Shown: positions 49,006 through 58,689 of the stretch, piece by piece | Layout of the letters: each line of letters begins with the position of its first letter | Position numbering within the stretch: position 1 is the first letter of the stretch | NCBI RefSeq assembly: GCF_019396345.1 | Contig: NZ_JAHKRM010000003.1 | Location: 434,001-498,000 of the forward strand | Origin: Nonomuraea guangzhouensis | GTDB taxonomy: Bacteria; Actinomycetota; Actinomycetes; Streptosporangiales; Streptosporangiaceae | DNA: 64,000 bases | Reading direction: 5' to 3' | The notes under the pieces: model-generated | What the model saw: the letters and a program-made list of their open reading frames with translations, nothing else | Databases searched by the model: none | What the model was told of the DNA's origin: nothing | Position numbers and translations under genes: made by a program

Positions 49006-49788
49006 TCAATTCCCCTCCGAACTCGAAACAGCCGAACCCTCAGCAGTCGAACCCAGAGCATCCGAGATGGACTTGACGCCGCCGTGCGCGGTGAGTCCGC
49101 CGTCGACCGGGATCTCAGCGCCGGTGATGAAGGAGGACTCGTCGGACAGGAGGAAGACCACGAGCGGGGCGACCTCGTCCACCGTGCCGGTGCGGCCGAG
49201 AGGGGTCTCGCGGATGTTCGCCTCACGGAAGGCGGGCGCGGCGGAGGCGGTCATCTCGGTCTCGATGAAGCCGGGATGGATCGTGTTGACGCGGATGCCT
49301 CGCGAGCCCAGCTCCGTGGCGGCGGTCTTCGACAGACCGCGCAGCGCCCATTTGCTGGTCGTGTAGGCGACCGGGTAGTGGCCGCTGAGCGCGGCGGTGG
49401 AGCCGACGTTGACGATGGACGAGCCGGGCGGCATCAGCGGCGCCATGTGCTGGATGCCCAGCAGCGGGCCGGTTACGTTGACGGCGTGGACGCGGGCGAA
49501 GTCGTCGGGGGTCACATCGCCGAGGCGGGCGCGCCAGGTGATGCCCGCGTTGTTGACCAGGCCGTGCACCTGGCCGTACGACTCCCGCAGTTCGGCGGCC
49601 AGCTCCGCCCAGTGCTCCTCGTCGGTGACGTCGAGACGGCGGCAGCCGGGGGCCCGAGCCACGTCGGTGGCGATGACGCGGGCGCCCTCGCGGGTCAGGG
49701 CCTCGGCCTCGGCGGCGCCCTGGCCGCGCGCGGCGCCGGTGACGACGACGACCTTGCCGAGGAGCCTCTTGGGGTGCAGGTCGTTCAC
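49006..49788 (-). CDS. Short-chain dehydrogenase/reductase, last gene of the aromatic operon
   Basis: 260 aa. TGAARGQG cofactor loop, NNAG and the YTTSK active site (Y-x-x-x-K) are intact. It is a classical SDR, likely oxidising or reducing a ring-derived or side-chain hydroxyl. The start overlaps the stop of the upstream FAH gene (ATGA). Confidence 0.87.
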   Translation of the reverse strand: MNDLHPKRLLGKVVVVTGAARGQGAAEAEALTREGARVIATDVARAPGCRRLDVTDEEHWAELAAELRESYGQVHGLVNNAGITWRARLGDVTPDDFARVHAVNVTGPLLGIQHMAPLMPPGSSIVNVGSTAALSGHYPVAYTTSKWALRGLSKTAATELGSRGIRVNTIHPGFIETEMTASAAPAFREANIRETPLGRTGTVDEVAPLVVFLLSDESSFITGAEIPVDGGLTAHGGVKSISDALGSTAEGSAVSSSEGN

Positions 49789-50756
49789 GGCCGCTCCCGG
49801 CTGCGGCGGCGGGCGGTTGGCAGCGGCTCCGGATCCCTGCCCGCGACCACGGTGTTGGAGACGGTGCCGATGCCCTCCACGGTGAGGGTGACGGTGTCGC
49901 CCGGCTTCAGTGGGGGCGGGGACTGCTCACCCCGGACGCCCCACAGCTCGGCGAGGCAGCCGCCGTTGCCGCAGGTGCCGGAGCCGAGCACGTCGCCGGG
50001 GCGGACGACGGTGCCCCGCGAGGCGTAGGCGACCATCTCCTCGAAGGTCCAGCTCATGTTGGACAGCAGGTCCTTGCCGACGACCTCGCCGTTCACCGAG
50101 GCGGTCAGCGCCAGGCGCAGAAAGCCGTCGGTGTCGCGGTACGGCTCCAGCTCGTCGGCGGTGACCAGGTACGGGCCGAGAGTGGCGGCCGTGTCCTTGC
50201 CCTTGCACGGGCCGAGGCGGACCTGCATCTCGCGGGACTGCAGGTCGCGGGCCGACCAGTCGTTGAAGACCGTGTAGCCGATGATGTGGTCCCGTGACTG
50301 TTCTGGCGTCAGGTCCCGCCCCTCCTGGCCGATGACGGCGGCGACCTCCAGCTCGAAGTCGAGGACTTCGCTGCCCGGCGGCACCGGGACGTTGTCGTAG
50401 GCGCCGATGACGGCGTACGGGTTGGTGAAGTAGAACGTCGGGGCGTCGTACCAGGCTTCGGGCACCCCGCCCACGCCGTCCACGGACCGCCGTACCCCTT
50501 CGACGTGTTCCTCGAAGGTGACGAAGTCCCGCACAGTGGGCGGCTGAATCGGTGGCAGCAGCCGCACCTCGGACACGTGAGGGCCCGGCGGGACGTCGAG
50601 CGTGGCGGCGCCGGCGCGCAGGAGCGCGTCGAGTCCGTCGCCGGAGCGGATCAGCTCCGTGAGCGAGCGCGCCCCGGGAACAGGGTGGAGGGTGCCGTCC
50701 TCCTCCACGACCGCGACCCGGCGCTGGTGTCGGTGTTCATAGGTGGCGAAACGCAT
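49785..50756 (-). CDS. Fumarylacetoacetate hydrolase-family protein
   Basis: 323 aa. The FAH C-terminal fold is marked by DFELEVAAVIG (metal-binding E-x-E) and SARDLQSREMQ, plus GSGTCGNGGCLAE. It probably hydrolyses or decarboxylates a ring-cleavage product (oxo-dienoate, fumaryl- or maleylpyruvate). It is one of two FAH paralogues in this operon. Confidence 0.87.
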   Translation of the reverse strand: MRFATYEHRHQRRVAVVEEDGTLHPVPGARSLTELIRSGDGLDALLRAGAATLDVPPGPHVSEVRLLPPIQPPTVRDFVTFEEHVEGVRRSVDGVGGVPEAWYDAPTFYFTNPYAVIGAYDNVPVPPGSEVLDFELEVAAVIGQEGRDLTPEQSRDHIIGYTVFNDWSARDLQSREMQVRLGPCKGKDTAATLGPYLVTADELEPYRDTDGFLRLALTASVNGEVVGKDLLSNMSWTFEEMVAYASRGTVVRPGDVLGSGTCGNGGCLAELWGVRGEQSPPPLKPGDTVTLTVEGIGTVSNTVVAGRDPEPLPTARRRSRERP

Positions 50757-50859
50757 GCACGGCTCCAGGCTCCGGCGGTCTTCGAAAGCGGGGAAGGCGG
50801 GGGCGCGGCGAGTGCCAGGTCGGTTGACAGGGCTACCGCGTCCCGGTGTTCGAGCGGGA

Positions 50860-51798
50860 TCAGACCGGCGGGGCGGCGAAGCAGCCGCGGTCTACATCGT
50901 TGAAGGACTCCTTGGCGACCAGTTCGTTCATGGGGTTGGCGGTGCCCCACTGGTCGGTGACCTCGGGCTGGGAGAAGTCGTAGACGTGGGGGTGCCAGGT
51001 GTCCTCGTCCAGCAGCTCCAGTTCCGTCGTGTACTCGACGGTGTTGCCGTGCGGGTCCAGGAAGTACGTGAACGTGTTGTCGCCCGCCAAGTGCCGGCCC
51101 GGACCCCAGACCTTCTTGAAGCCGGCGCGGATCACGCGGCCGGAGCCGCGCATGTACTCGTCCAGGCCGCGCATCTCGAAGGAGACGTGGTGCAGGGAGG
51201 TGTGCGGGCCCTTGGCGATGGCCATGGAGTGGTGCTGGTTGGAGATCCGCATGAAGTGCATGACCTCGCCCATGTGCGGCGAGCTGAGTGTGTCGGAGAG
51301 GCGGAAGCCCAGCTGGCGCTCGTACCACTCGCGGGTCCTGGCCAGGTCCGGCGAGTTCAGCACGACGTGCGACAGCTTGACCGGGATCGACTCCTTCTCC
51401 TCGATCTTGCGGTGCTGCCGTACGTCCACATCGGCGGAAACTTCGATGGTGCGGCCGTCGACGTCGAAGAAGCGGAAGCCGTAGCCGCCTCCGGGTGCGT
51501 CGATCTTGCTCGGCTGGGAGATCAACTGCATTCCTCCCACGAGGAGTTGTTCGGCCAGGGTGTCCACGTCCGCCGCGCTCGCGGCGCCGTACGAGACGAG
51601 ATCGAGGCGCTTCTCCTCGGCCTTGCGCAGCCGTACCACGTACTGCTCGGGGCTGCCCTCAGCGGCGAGGAAGGAGATCCCGGAGTCCTCGGCGACCTTG
51701 GTCAGGCCCCAGACGCCGGCGTAGAAGTCGAGCTGCTTGTCGTAGTCGGGCATGGCGAGGTCGACGTGCCGCAGATGGGTGAGCAGGCGTGCGCTCAT
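50860..51798 (-). CDS. Extradiol (VOC-family) ring-cleavage dioxygenase
   Basis: 312 aa with two VOC modules (residues ~5-125 and ~143-260). The catalytic module has candidate Fe2+ ligands in LSHVVLNSPDLA, LHHVSFEM and NTVEYTTE, the His-His-Glu set of type I extradiol dioxygenases. It opens a catechol-type ring next to the hydroxyls. It lies 103 bp before the second FAH gene and 21 bp after the decarboxylase-like gene. Confidence 0.87.
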   Translation of the reverse strand: MSARLLTHLRHVDLAMPDYDKQLDFYAGVWGLTKVAEDSGISFLAAEGSPEQYVVRLRKAEEKRLDLVSYGAASAADVDTLAEQLLVGGMQLISQPSKIDAPGGGYGFRFFDVDGRTIEVSADVDVRQHRKIEEKESIPVKLSHVVLNSPDLARTREWYERQLGFRLSDTLSSPHMGEVMHFMRISNQHHSMAIAKGPHTSLHHVSFEMRGLDEYMRGSGRVIRAGFKKVWGPGRHLAGDNTFTYFLDPHGNTVEYTTELELLDEDTWHPHVYDFSQPEVTDQWGTANPMNELVAKESFNDVDRGCFAAPPV

Positions 51799-51819
51799 GG
51801 CGGGTTCTCCTGTGCGGGG

Positions 51820-52896
51820 TCAGGTGAGGCGCAGCAGCGTCGTCGCGTTGCCACCGCGCACTGCGTTGAAGTCGTCGTCGGGCAGGCGTGCGGCGCGCAG
51901 CGCGCCGACGGGGTCCTCGGTGCCCATGTCGAAGGGGAAATCGGAGCCGAGCAGCACACGGTCCGCGCCGACCACGCCGATCAGCGCCCGCAGTACCTGC
52001 GGGTCGTGGACCAGGGAGTCGAAGTACAAGCGCTTGAGGTAGCTGCTGGGCAGGTGGGCGCAGGCCGCGCCCGCGTCGGAGCGGGCCGACCAGGCGTGGT
52101 CGGCGCGACCGATGTGGGTGGGCAGATAGCCGCCCCCGTGCGCGGCGATCAGCTTCAGCTCCGGGTGGCGGTCCAGCACCCCGGAGAAGATCAGGTGCGA
52201 GAGGGCGACGGCGTTCTCGGTGGGCTGGCCGACGGTGTTGGACAGGTACCACTGGTCGAGGCGCTCGTCGAGCGTGCAACCGAAGGGGTGCAGGAAGAGG
52301 ATCGCGCCCGTCTCCTCGGCCCGGGTCCAGAAGGGTTCGTACGCCGGATCCGACAGCTCCCGGCCCGGCGCGTGCGAGGAGATCTCGACGCCCAACAGGC
52401 CCATGCCCACGGCGAGTTCGAGCGCGCGCACCGCCGACTCCGGGTGCTGCATGGGGACGAGCCCCAGACCGTGCAGACGGCCGGGAGCCTGGGCGCAGTG
52501 GGCGGCCGTCGCCTCGTTGGCGAGGCGGTACACCTTCTCCGCCGTCTCCTCGTCCGCCCAGTAGTGGTAGTGCGAGGGCGACGGGCTGACCAACTGGACG
52601 TCCACACCCTGCGCGTCCATCGCGGCCAGTCGTACGGCAACGTCCGTCAGCCTTGGGAGGCGCTCGGCGACCATGGGGCCGCTGATGGCCTGGGCCGCGG
52701 GCCCGTTGCGGCGGGCGTCGAGGGCCCTGGCCTCCGCCAGGCCCGGCAGGCCGGCCACCAGGGCCTCGACCTCGGGGATCAAGACGTGCGCGTGTACGTC
52801 GACAGTCGGGGAAGGGCGCGCGTCAGCGCTCGGCGAGGGGCGGTGGTCGGGCTGGGCGCACCTCCCAGCGGTAGCTCGGGGAGGGTGGGCCGTCAC
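51820..52896 (-). CDS. Amidohydrolase/decarboxylase (ACMSD-like)
   Basis: 358 aa from GTG 52896 overlapping the upstream stop. The metal site is DVHAHVL (HxH), ILFLHPFG, LIAAHGGGYLP and LLGSDFPFD, the pattern of ACMSD-type decarboxylases such as 2-amino-3-carboxymuconate semialdehyde, gamma-resorcylate and 6-methylsalicylate decarboxylases. In this operon it could remove CO2 from an aromatic acid or from its ring-cleavage product. The first ~30 residues are Pro-rich and may not be translated. Confidence 0.85.
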   Translation of the reverse strand: MTAHPPRATAGRCAQPDHRPSPSADARPSPTVDVHAHVLIPEVEALVAGLPGLAEARALDARRNGPAAQAISGPMVAERLPRLTDVAVRLAAMDAQGVDVQLVSPSPSHYHYWADEETAEKVYRLANEATAAHCAQAPGRLHGLGLVPMQHPESAVRALELAVGMGLLGVEISSHAPGRELSDPAYEPFWTRAEETGAILFLHPFGCTLDERLDQWYLSNTVGQPTENAVALSHLIFSGVLDRHPELKLIAAHGGGYLPTHIGRADHAWSARSDAGAACAHLPSSYLKRLYFDSLVHDPQVLRALIGVVGADRVLLGSDFPFDMGTEDPVGALRAARLPDDDFNAVRGGNATTLLRLT

Positions 52897-54014
52897 GGCA
52901 GTTCCTTGAGCACCGGCATGGTGGCGTCCAGCAGCCCGGGCACGTCACCGGGCACACCCTCGAGCTGCCACTGCCCTATCTGCACGGACGCTTCCACGAT
53001 CATCCGCACCCGGTCGATCCGCCGCTCGTAGTAGCGCGTGAGCAGTTCCTCGTCCCACGCGGATCCGCTGGTCAGCAGCTGGGACAGCACCCAGGCGTCC
53101 TCCATGGCCATCGCCGCGCCCTGGGCCATCGTGGGCGGGCAGCAGTGCGCGGCGTCGCCGATGAGGACGACCCGGCCCCGGTGCCAGGACCCCTCGACCA
53201 GCATCCGGTCGAACCAGGTGTAGTTCACCTGCGCCGGGTCGGTGATCGAGTCGCGGATCTCGTCCCAGGCACCGCCGTAGCCCTCGGCGAGGCGGCGCAT
53301 CTCCTGCGCGTAGGACTCGGGCGGGATCGTGGCGCGGTCGCGGCTGGGCTCCACCAGATAGGCGTAGATCGTGTCCTCGCTGGTGGGCGTGTAACCGGCG
53401 ATGTAGCAGGGCCCGCCGTGGGAGAGGGCGCTGCACTCCACTCCGGCCGGGCGGGGCGCCGGGACACGCCAGATGGCCATGCCGGTCGGCTCGGGTTTGA
53501 CGTCGATGCCGATGGCGGCGCGGGTCGCGGAGTGCAGGCCGTCGGCGGCCACGACGAGGTCGTAGCGGCCCTCGCTGCCGTCACTGAGGCGGACGGTCAC
53601 TGACGTGTCGTCCTCGGAGAGGATCTCCGCGATGGTGCCGAGCCGGACGTTCGCGCCGGATGCCCGGACGGCGTCGACGAGGATGCGCTGGAGCACCGGG
53701 CGCTGCATGCCCAGGGTGGCGGGGAGGTCGTCTCCGCCGGTGCGGAGGACCTCGCCGACGTGCAGCACGGTGCCGTCAGGCGTCGTCAGCCCCAGGGAGT
53801 CGAAGCCGAAGCCGTGCTCGCGGACCTCGTCCCAGACGCCGATCTCGCGCAGCACGCGCAGGGCGTTGCCCTGAAGAGTGATGCCGGAGCCGCGTACGTT
53901 CCAGTCCGGCCTGGCCTCGACGAGGTCGACGTCGATGCCGGCCCGCAGCAGCAGCACGGTCATGACGTTGCCGGAGGTGCCCCCTCCGATGACCAGGACT
54001 CTCTTTGCTTCCAT
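52893..54014 (-). CDS. FAD-dependent aromatic monooxygenase
   Basis: 373 aa from ATG 54014 behind AAAGGAG. Group A flavoprotein hydroxylase motifs are all visible: VIGGGTSGNVMTVLLLRAG (FAD ADP part), VVAADGLHSATR (DG motif) and VVLIGDAAHCCPPTMAQGA (GD motif). It is expected to hydroxylate the aromatic substrate with NAD(P)H and O2, giving the diol for the extradiol enzyme. Confidence 0.9.
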   Translation of the reverse strand: MEAKRVLVIGGGTSGNVMTVLLLRAGIDVDLVEARPDWNVRGSGITLQGNALRVLREIGVWDEVREHGFGFDSLGLTTPDGTVLHVGEVLRTGGDDLPATLGMQRPVLQRILVDAVRASGANVRLGTIAEILSEDDTSVTVRLSDGSEGRYDLVVAADGLHSATRAAIGIDVKPEPTGMAIWRVPAPRPAGVECSALSHGGPCYIAGYTPTSEDTIYAYLVEPSRDRATIPPESYAQEMRRLAEGYGGAWDEIRDSITDPAQVNYTWFDRMLVEGSWHRGRVVLIGDAAHCCPPTMAQGAAMAMEDAWVLSQLLTSGSAWDEELLTRYYERRIDRVRMIVEASVQIGQWQLEGVPGDVPGLLDATMPVLKELP

Positions 54015-54037
54015 GGCCAACTCCTTTGTTGGGCAGG

Positions 54038-55009
54038 TCACTTGACGGCGACCGGATTGACGGGGGAGCCGACGGCTCCGGTGATGGGCAGGGGTGCGGC
54101 GGTGAGCCAGAACTCGTACACGCCGTCGCAGGCGCAGTCGTCCGCGAGAGCGTCGGGGTCCCACATCTCGCCGATCAGCAGGCCCATGTTGGGAATGACG
54201 ACCTGGTGCAGCGGCTGGAAGGCGCCGTCGAACTCGTTCGGCCGTACCTCGAAGCCCCACGTGTCGGTGGCGATCGCGGCGATCTCGCTCGCGTGCAGCC
54301 AGCCGGCAGCGGTGAAGGACAGACCGGGAGAGTCTCCGCCCGCGTAGTCGCCCCAGCCCTCGCGGCGGGCGCACGCCAGCCGCCCGGTCCGGACGACGAC
54401 GATGTCACCACGGCCGACGGCCACGCAGTGCGCCTCGGCCGTCGCGGTCAGGTGTTCCTCGGTGATCGCGAAACCGTCCGGCAGTTCTCCGTGTTCGTCG
54501 CCGACCACCCGGCCGACGTCGAGGAGGACTCCACGCCCGGCGACGTACGGGGCCATGTGCTCGATGCCGGTGACCAGATCGCCGTCCGAGGTGACGGTCT
54601 TCGCAGCGTCGCGTCCGTTCCATGCCTTGCCGTGGTCGAAGATGTGCCCGAGCCCGTCCCACTGAGTGGAGCACTGCAGCGGCATCGCGATCACGTCGTC
54701 CGCGCCGCCGATGCCGTGCGGAAAGCCCTGGTTGCCCAGCGCCGCGTCCGTTCCCGTGTCCAGCATGGTGTGGACGGGGTTGGTGCGGCGGCGCCAGCCC
54801 TTCTGCGGCCCATTCATGTCGAACGGCTGCGACAGCGAGAAACTCACGCCCCGGCGGACCAGTGCCGCACCCTCGCGGCGCTTGGCCTCGTCGAGGAAGT
54901 TCAGCGTGCCGAGCACGTCGTCCTCGCCCCAACGCCCCCAGTTGGAATACCTCTTGGCGGCCTCGGTGATCGCACCCTCAGCGTCCGTGGGGTCGAGCGG
55001 GGCCGTCAC
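54038..55009 (-). CDS. Cyclase-family hydrolase (kynurenine formamidase-like fold)
   Basis: 323 aa. The metal-binding signature appears as QCSTQWDGLGHIFDHGK, in which D-G-x-x-H replaces the usual HxGTHxD, a variant known in the long cyclase family. Other members hydrolyse amides or lactones in aromatic pathways (for example isatin hydrolase, kynurenine formamidase). It overlaps the first FAH gene by four bases. Confidence 0.82.
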   Translation of the reverse strand: MTAPLDPTDAEGAITEAAKRYSNWGRWGEDDVLGTLNFLDEAKRREGAALVRRGVSFSLSQPFDMNGPQKGWRRRTNPVHTMLDTGTDAALGNQGFPHGIGGADDVIAMPLQCSTQWDGLGHIFDHGKAWNGRDAAKTVTSDGDLVTGIEHMAPYVAGRGVLLDVGRVVGDEHGELPDGFAITEEHLTATAEAHCVAVGRGDIVVVRTGRLACARREGWGDYAGGDSPGLSFTAAGWLHASEIAAIATDTWGFEVRPNEFDGAFQPLHQVVIPNMGLLIGEMWDPDALADDCACDGVYEFWLTAAPLPITGAVGSPVNPVAVK

Positions 55010-56004
55010 GACGCGGTCCTCTCCGCGACGCAGCGGGTGCGCTGCGCGCCCAGGCCCGTGATCGAGCCCTCCATGACGTCGCCGTCGCGCAGCAGCCGTC
55101 CCCAGTGCATGCCGTTGCCGGCCGGACTGCCGGTGAGCACCAGGTCGCCGGGCAGGAGCCGGGAGGTCTGGGAGATGTACGACACCAGTCGCGCGATGCC
55201 GAAGAGCATGTCCTTGGTGGACTCGTCCTGCATGGTCTCGCCGTTGAGCTTCAGGTTGACCCGCAGGTCACCCGGGTCGGCGATCGACTCGGCGGGCACG
55301 ATCCACGGGCCGAGCGGGGTGAAACCGGGAGCGTTCTTGCAGCGCAGCCAGTCGGTGCCGATGGCCTTCATGTCCCGGCGGAAGACGGTGGCGCGGTCGG
55401 TGAGGTCGTTGGCGATGGTGTAGCCGGCGACGTACTCCAGGGCCTTCTCAACCGTCACCCCGTAGGCTGGCTTGGCGATGACGGCCGCCAACTCCAGCTC
55501 CCAGTCCGGCTGTTCGGCCCAGTCCGGAAGTACGACGTCATCGAAGGGGCCGGAGATCGCGCTCGGCAGACCGATGAACACGTACGGCAGGTCCTCGGCC
55601 GCTCGCCGGTCCATGACCGCGGCGATCTCCGCGCGCGCCTCCTCCGCGGTGCGGGGGTCGTCGGGGGCGCGGTGGGCGACCTCCAGGTCGATCACGTGCT
55701 GCCGGTAGTTGGCGCCGGACTGGAAGACCTGGCGGGGCTCGACCGGCGCGTGCGCCCGCAGGTGCTCCAACGGTCGCCAGTCGGCCGTCTCGTCGGCCGC
55801 GAGCTCGTGCAGGCGAGGGAGCATCTCGTCCCAGCGCTCGAGGATCCCCCGGGTCGTCAAGGCCGGCTGTCCGAAGGCCGTGGGAAGATCCAGCACGCGC
55901 CCCCCCGGGATCACAAGACCGGGAAAAGACACCTGGTCAGGGGCGGAGAGGACGCCAAGGGCGAAGGGCCCGGAGAAGGACGCGGAAGCGGCTGCGGGTT
56001 TCAC
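55006..56004 (-). CDS. Fumarylacetoacetate hydrolase-family protein, first gene of the aromatic operon
   Basis: 332 aa. FAH signature: DWELELAAVIAKPAYG, NDLTDRATVFRRDM and GDLVLTGSPAGNGM. It is expected to act on an acylpyruvate or oxo-dienoate. It is divergent from the LysR gene over 130 bp and so is the probable first target of that regulator. Confidence 0.87.
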   Translation of the reverse strand: MKPAAASASFSGPFALGVLSAPDQVSFPGLVIPGGRVLDLPTAFGQPALTTRGILERWDEMLPRLHELAADETADWRPLEHLRAHAPVEPRQVFQSGANYRQHVIDLEVAHRAPDDPRTAEEARAEIAAVMDRRAAEDLPYVFIGLPSAISGPFDDVVLPDWAEQPDWELELAAVIAKPAYGVTVEKALEYVAGYTIANDLTDRATVFRRDMKAIGTDWLRCKNAPGFTPLGPWIVPAESIADPGDLRVNLKLNGETMQDESTKDMLFGIARLVSYISQTSRLLPGDLVLTGSPAGNGMHWGRLLRDGDVMEGSITGLGAQRTRCVAERTAS

Positions 56005-56073
56005 GGGAATGTCCTCCAGATTGCGGTGAGACCAATGTGACCCCCACCGCGTAATCTGGGAAATAGATTCTTT

Positions 56074-56088
56074 AGATGTTGATCATCT
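56074..56088. promoter_or_regulatory. LysR-type operator candidate
   Basis: AGATG-TTGAT-CATCT, a perfect 5-bp inverted repeat with TGATCA at the centre, between the divergent FAH and LysR genes. It contains a T-N11-A arrangement as LysR recognition boxes do, in an A/T-rich stretch unlike the surrounding DNA. Confidence 0.5.
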
Positions 56089-56134
56089 GTTGCGTAAATG
56101 CTGCTGCCGCAAGCGGCCTCGCTCTGGAGGCGTC

Positions 56135-57073
56135 GTGTCCGTGTCCCTCTCCGGCCTCGATCTCAATCTCGTCCTGTCCCTGCGGGCCCTGCTGGAGGAA
56201 CGCAACGTCACCCGCGCCGGGCAGCGCGTCGGGCTCAGTCAGCCGGCGATGAGCGCGGCCCTCGCCCGCCTGCGCCGGCACTTCGACGACGACCTGCTCG
56301 CGCGCGTCGGCAAACAGTACGAACTGACCGCCCTCGGTCGCGCTCTGCTGGACCGCACCTCGACCGCCTGCGACCTGCTGGAACGGGTCTTCAGCAGCAG
56401 GGCCGACTTCGCCCCGGGCAGCGAGGAGCACGAGTTCACCCTGCTCACCTCCGACTACGCCCTCGCCGTGTTCGGCGCCGAGCTCACCCGGACCGTGCAC
56501 GCCGAGGCCCCGGGGGTACGGCTGCGCTTCCAGCGGACGCCCATCGACGTCACGGAGAACACGACACCGCTGCTCAGCACAGCCGATGGGCTGATGATGC
56601 CGCACGGCATCATCAGCGGATTCCCCGCCGTCGACCTGTTCACCGACCGCTGGGTCTTCCTGGTGGCCGAGACGAACGACGAGGTCGCCGACCAGCTGAC
56701 CATGGACGACCTGGCACGGCTGCCCTGGGTCGTCTACCAGCGTGCCTACGACGCTCCGGCCGCCCGGCAGCTGATCATGCTCGGTGTCGAACCCCGCGTG
56801 GAGATCTCCGTCGACAGCTTCCAGGCGCTGCCGTTCCTGGTCGCAGGCACCCGCCGGATCGCCCTGGTACAGCAGCGCCTGGCCGAGCTGCTGCGCGGGG
56901 TGGCCGCCGTACGCCTCATGGAACCGCCCTACGGGGCGGTCCCTCTCCAGGAGGCACTGTGGTGGCACCCGGTGCACACCCACGACGCGGCTCACATCTG
57001 GCTGCGCGAGACCGCGGCCCGCGTGGGCGCGGAGCTGGCCGCTTCCCAGCCCGGCCGTATCGCCACGAGATAG
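56135..57073 (+). CDS. LysR-family regulator of the aromatic operon
   Basis: 312 aa from GTG 56135 (CTGGAGG just upstream; GTG 56141 is an alternative). N-terminal winged HTH (LEERNVTRAGQRVGLSQPAM, ALARLRRHF) and a substrate-binding domain of ~220 residues, in the NodD/NahR style (LLTSDYALAVFG, WVFLVAETN). It is divergent from the seven-gene catabolic operon and most likely activates it when an aromatic acid is present. Confidence 0.88.
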   Translation: MSVSLSGLDLNLVLSLRALLEERNVTRAGQRVGLSQPAMSAALARLRRHFDDDLLARVGKQYELTALGRALLDRTSTACDLLERVFSSRADFAPGSEEHEFTLLTSDYALAVFGAELTRTVHAEAPGVRLRFQRTPIDVTENTTPLLSTADGLMMPHGIISGFPAVDLFTDRWVFLVAETNDEVADQLTMDDLARLPWVVYQRAYDAPAARQLIMLGVEPRVEISVDSFQALPFLVAGTRRIALVQQRLAELLRGVAAVRLMEPPYGAVPLQEALWWHPVHTHDAAHIWLRETAARVGAELAASQPGRIATR

Positions 57074-57362
57074 CGGGCTCCTACAGGTGCCAAGTATCCA
57101 GGTCCTAGATGATCCACATATTCGATATCGATCGGATGAGGGCTAGGCAGGACCTGTCCGGTGACCCATAGTCGTCTCAACCCGGCGCCGGAGTCCCACC
57201 ATCACCCGCTATCGGGACCGCGCAGGCGCCCGGTGAGCCGACCCGCCGCGACGCCCGGCAGTCATCGGCACCCTGCTCCGAACCCGCCACGGTACCGGAC
57301 GGTCCGACCACGACGGCCGCACCGCCCCGTCCCCCTCCCGACATGCCACGTGGAGTTCCCAC

Positions 57363-58646
57363 ATGTCCGCACCCGTGCCCCCGCTCCCTTCCCCGCCGTC
57401 CGAAGCTGTCGCAGACGGCCGGTCCGAGCAGACCGTGTCCGGCCCCGGCCACCGGCTTCGCCTCACGCTGCTGATGGCCGGCGCCTGTCTGCCCATCCTG
57501 GGCGCCGTGCTCATCGCCCCCGTCCTGCCACAGATGCACGACCACTTCGCCGACGTACCGGGCGTCGACGCGCTCGTCCCCATGGCCCTGACCATCCCCG
57601 CCCTCTCCCTGGCACTGCTGGCCCCCTTCGCCGGCGTCCTCGTCGACCGGCTCGGCCGCAAACGCCTCCTCATCGTCTCGACCGTGCTGTACGCGATCCT
57701 CGGCACCGCACCCCTGTGGCTGGACTCCCTCGGCGCCATCGTCGCCGGCCGCGCCCTCGTCGGCGTCGCCGAGGCCGCCATCATGACCTGCTGCACCACA
57801 CTGATCGGCGACTACTACTCCGGCCGGCAACGCGATCGCTACCTCGCGATGCAGACGATGTGCGCCTCGATCTCCGCGACGGCCTTCTTCGTGCTGGGCG
57901 GCGCGGCCGGATCAGCCGGCTGGCGCGCACCGTTCTGGGCCTACGGCGTGAGCCTGCTGCTCGCCCCTGCCATGGCCGCCTTCCTGTCGCAGCCCCGGTC
58001 GGCCGACCGCGCGAACGAGCCCGCCCCCACCGCCGCGGAACCGATGGCCAAGCGGCCCTTCCCCTGGCGTCTGCTGGCCGGCACATGCGCGCTGACCCTC
58101 TTCGGCGCCATCCTCTTCTACACCGTCCAGGTGGAGATGGCGTTCCTCCTGAACGACATGGGCGTGAGCAACTCCGGCCTGATCGGACTGACCACAGCCA
58201 GCTCCAGTGCCGCGGTCGTGATCGGCGCCGTCGTCTTCGCCAAGACCGGCCGCAGCCCGCAAGCCTGGCTGCCCACCGCCTTCGGCCTGTGCGCCCTCGG
58301 CTTCGCGGTGATCTGGCTCGCCCCCAACCCCGTCGTACTGACCATCGGTGCCGTGATCAACTGCCTCGGCAGCGGCATCATGCTGCCGAGCCTGCTCACC
58401 CTCGCCATGTCCAAGCTCCGCTACGCCGACCGCGGCCGCGGCACCGGCCTGTGGACGGGCTCCTTCTTCCTCGGCCAGTTCATCTGCCCGCTCGTGGTCC
58501 TCGCGCTCACCTCCGCTGTCGGCACCCTGGCGAACGCCCTGGGCGTACTCGCCCTCGCCGGGGCCGTCGCCACCGCCGCACTCGGCCTCACCGCCCGGCG
58601 CCGCCGGACGGCCGCCCCGGCACCGATCCAGCAGACGGCGGGCTGA
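57363..58646 (+). CDS. MFS transporter downstream of the LysR gene
   Basis: 427 aa from ATG 57363. Twelve TM segments with the MFS loop GVLVDRLGRKRLLIVS. The 290 bp between it and the LysR gene may hold its own promoter. It may import the aromatic substrate of the operon or export a product; the fold cannot tell which. Confidence 0.83.
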   Translation: MSAPVPPLPSPPSEAVADGRSEQTVSGPGHRLRLTLLMAGACLPILGAVLIAPVLPQMHDHFADVPGVDALVPMALTIPALSLALLAPFAGVLVDRLGRKRLLIVSTVLYAILGTAPLWLDSLGAIVAGRALVGVAEAAIMTCCTTLIGDYYSGRQRDRYLAMQTMCASISATAFFVLGGAAGSAGWRAPFWAYGVSLLLAPAMAAFLSQPRSADRANEPAPTAAEPMAKRPFPWRLLAGTCALTLFGAILFYTVQVEMAFLLNDMGVSNSGLIGLTTASSSAAVVIGAVVFAKTGRSPQAWLPTAFGLCALGFAVIWLAPNPVVLTIGAVINCLGSGIMLPSLLTLAMSKLRYADRGRGTGLWTGSFFLGQFICPLVVLALTSAVGTLANALGVLALAGAVATAALGLTARRRRTAAPAPIQQTAG

Positions 58647-58689
58647 CCTGACGCGGCGCCTATCCGCCACCAAAACCACACCCGTCGAG

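Noticed and set aside
50743..53031. 762-codon plus-strand frame across the catabolic operon
   Set aside because: It runs antisense to the dioxygenase, decarboxylase and monooxygenase genes, which carry full catalytic motifs.
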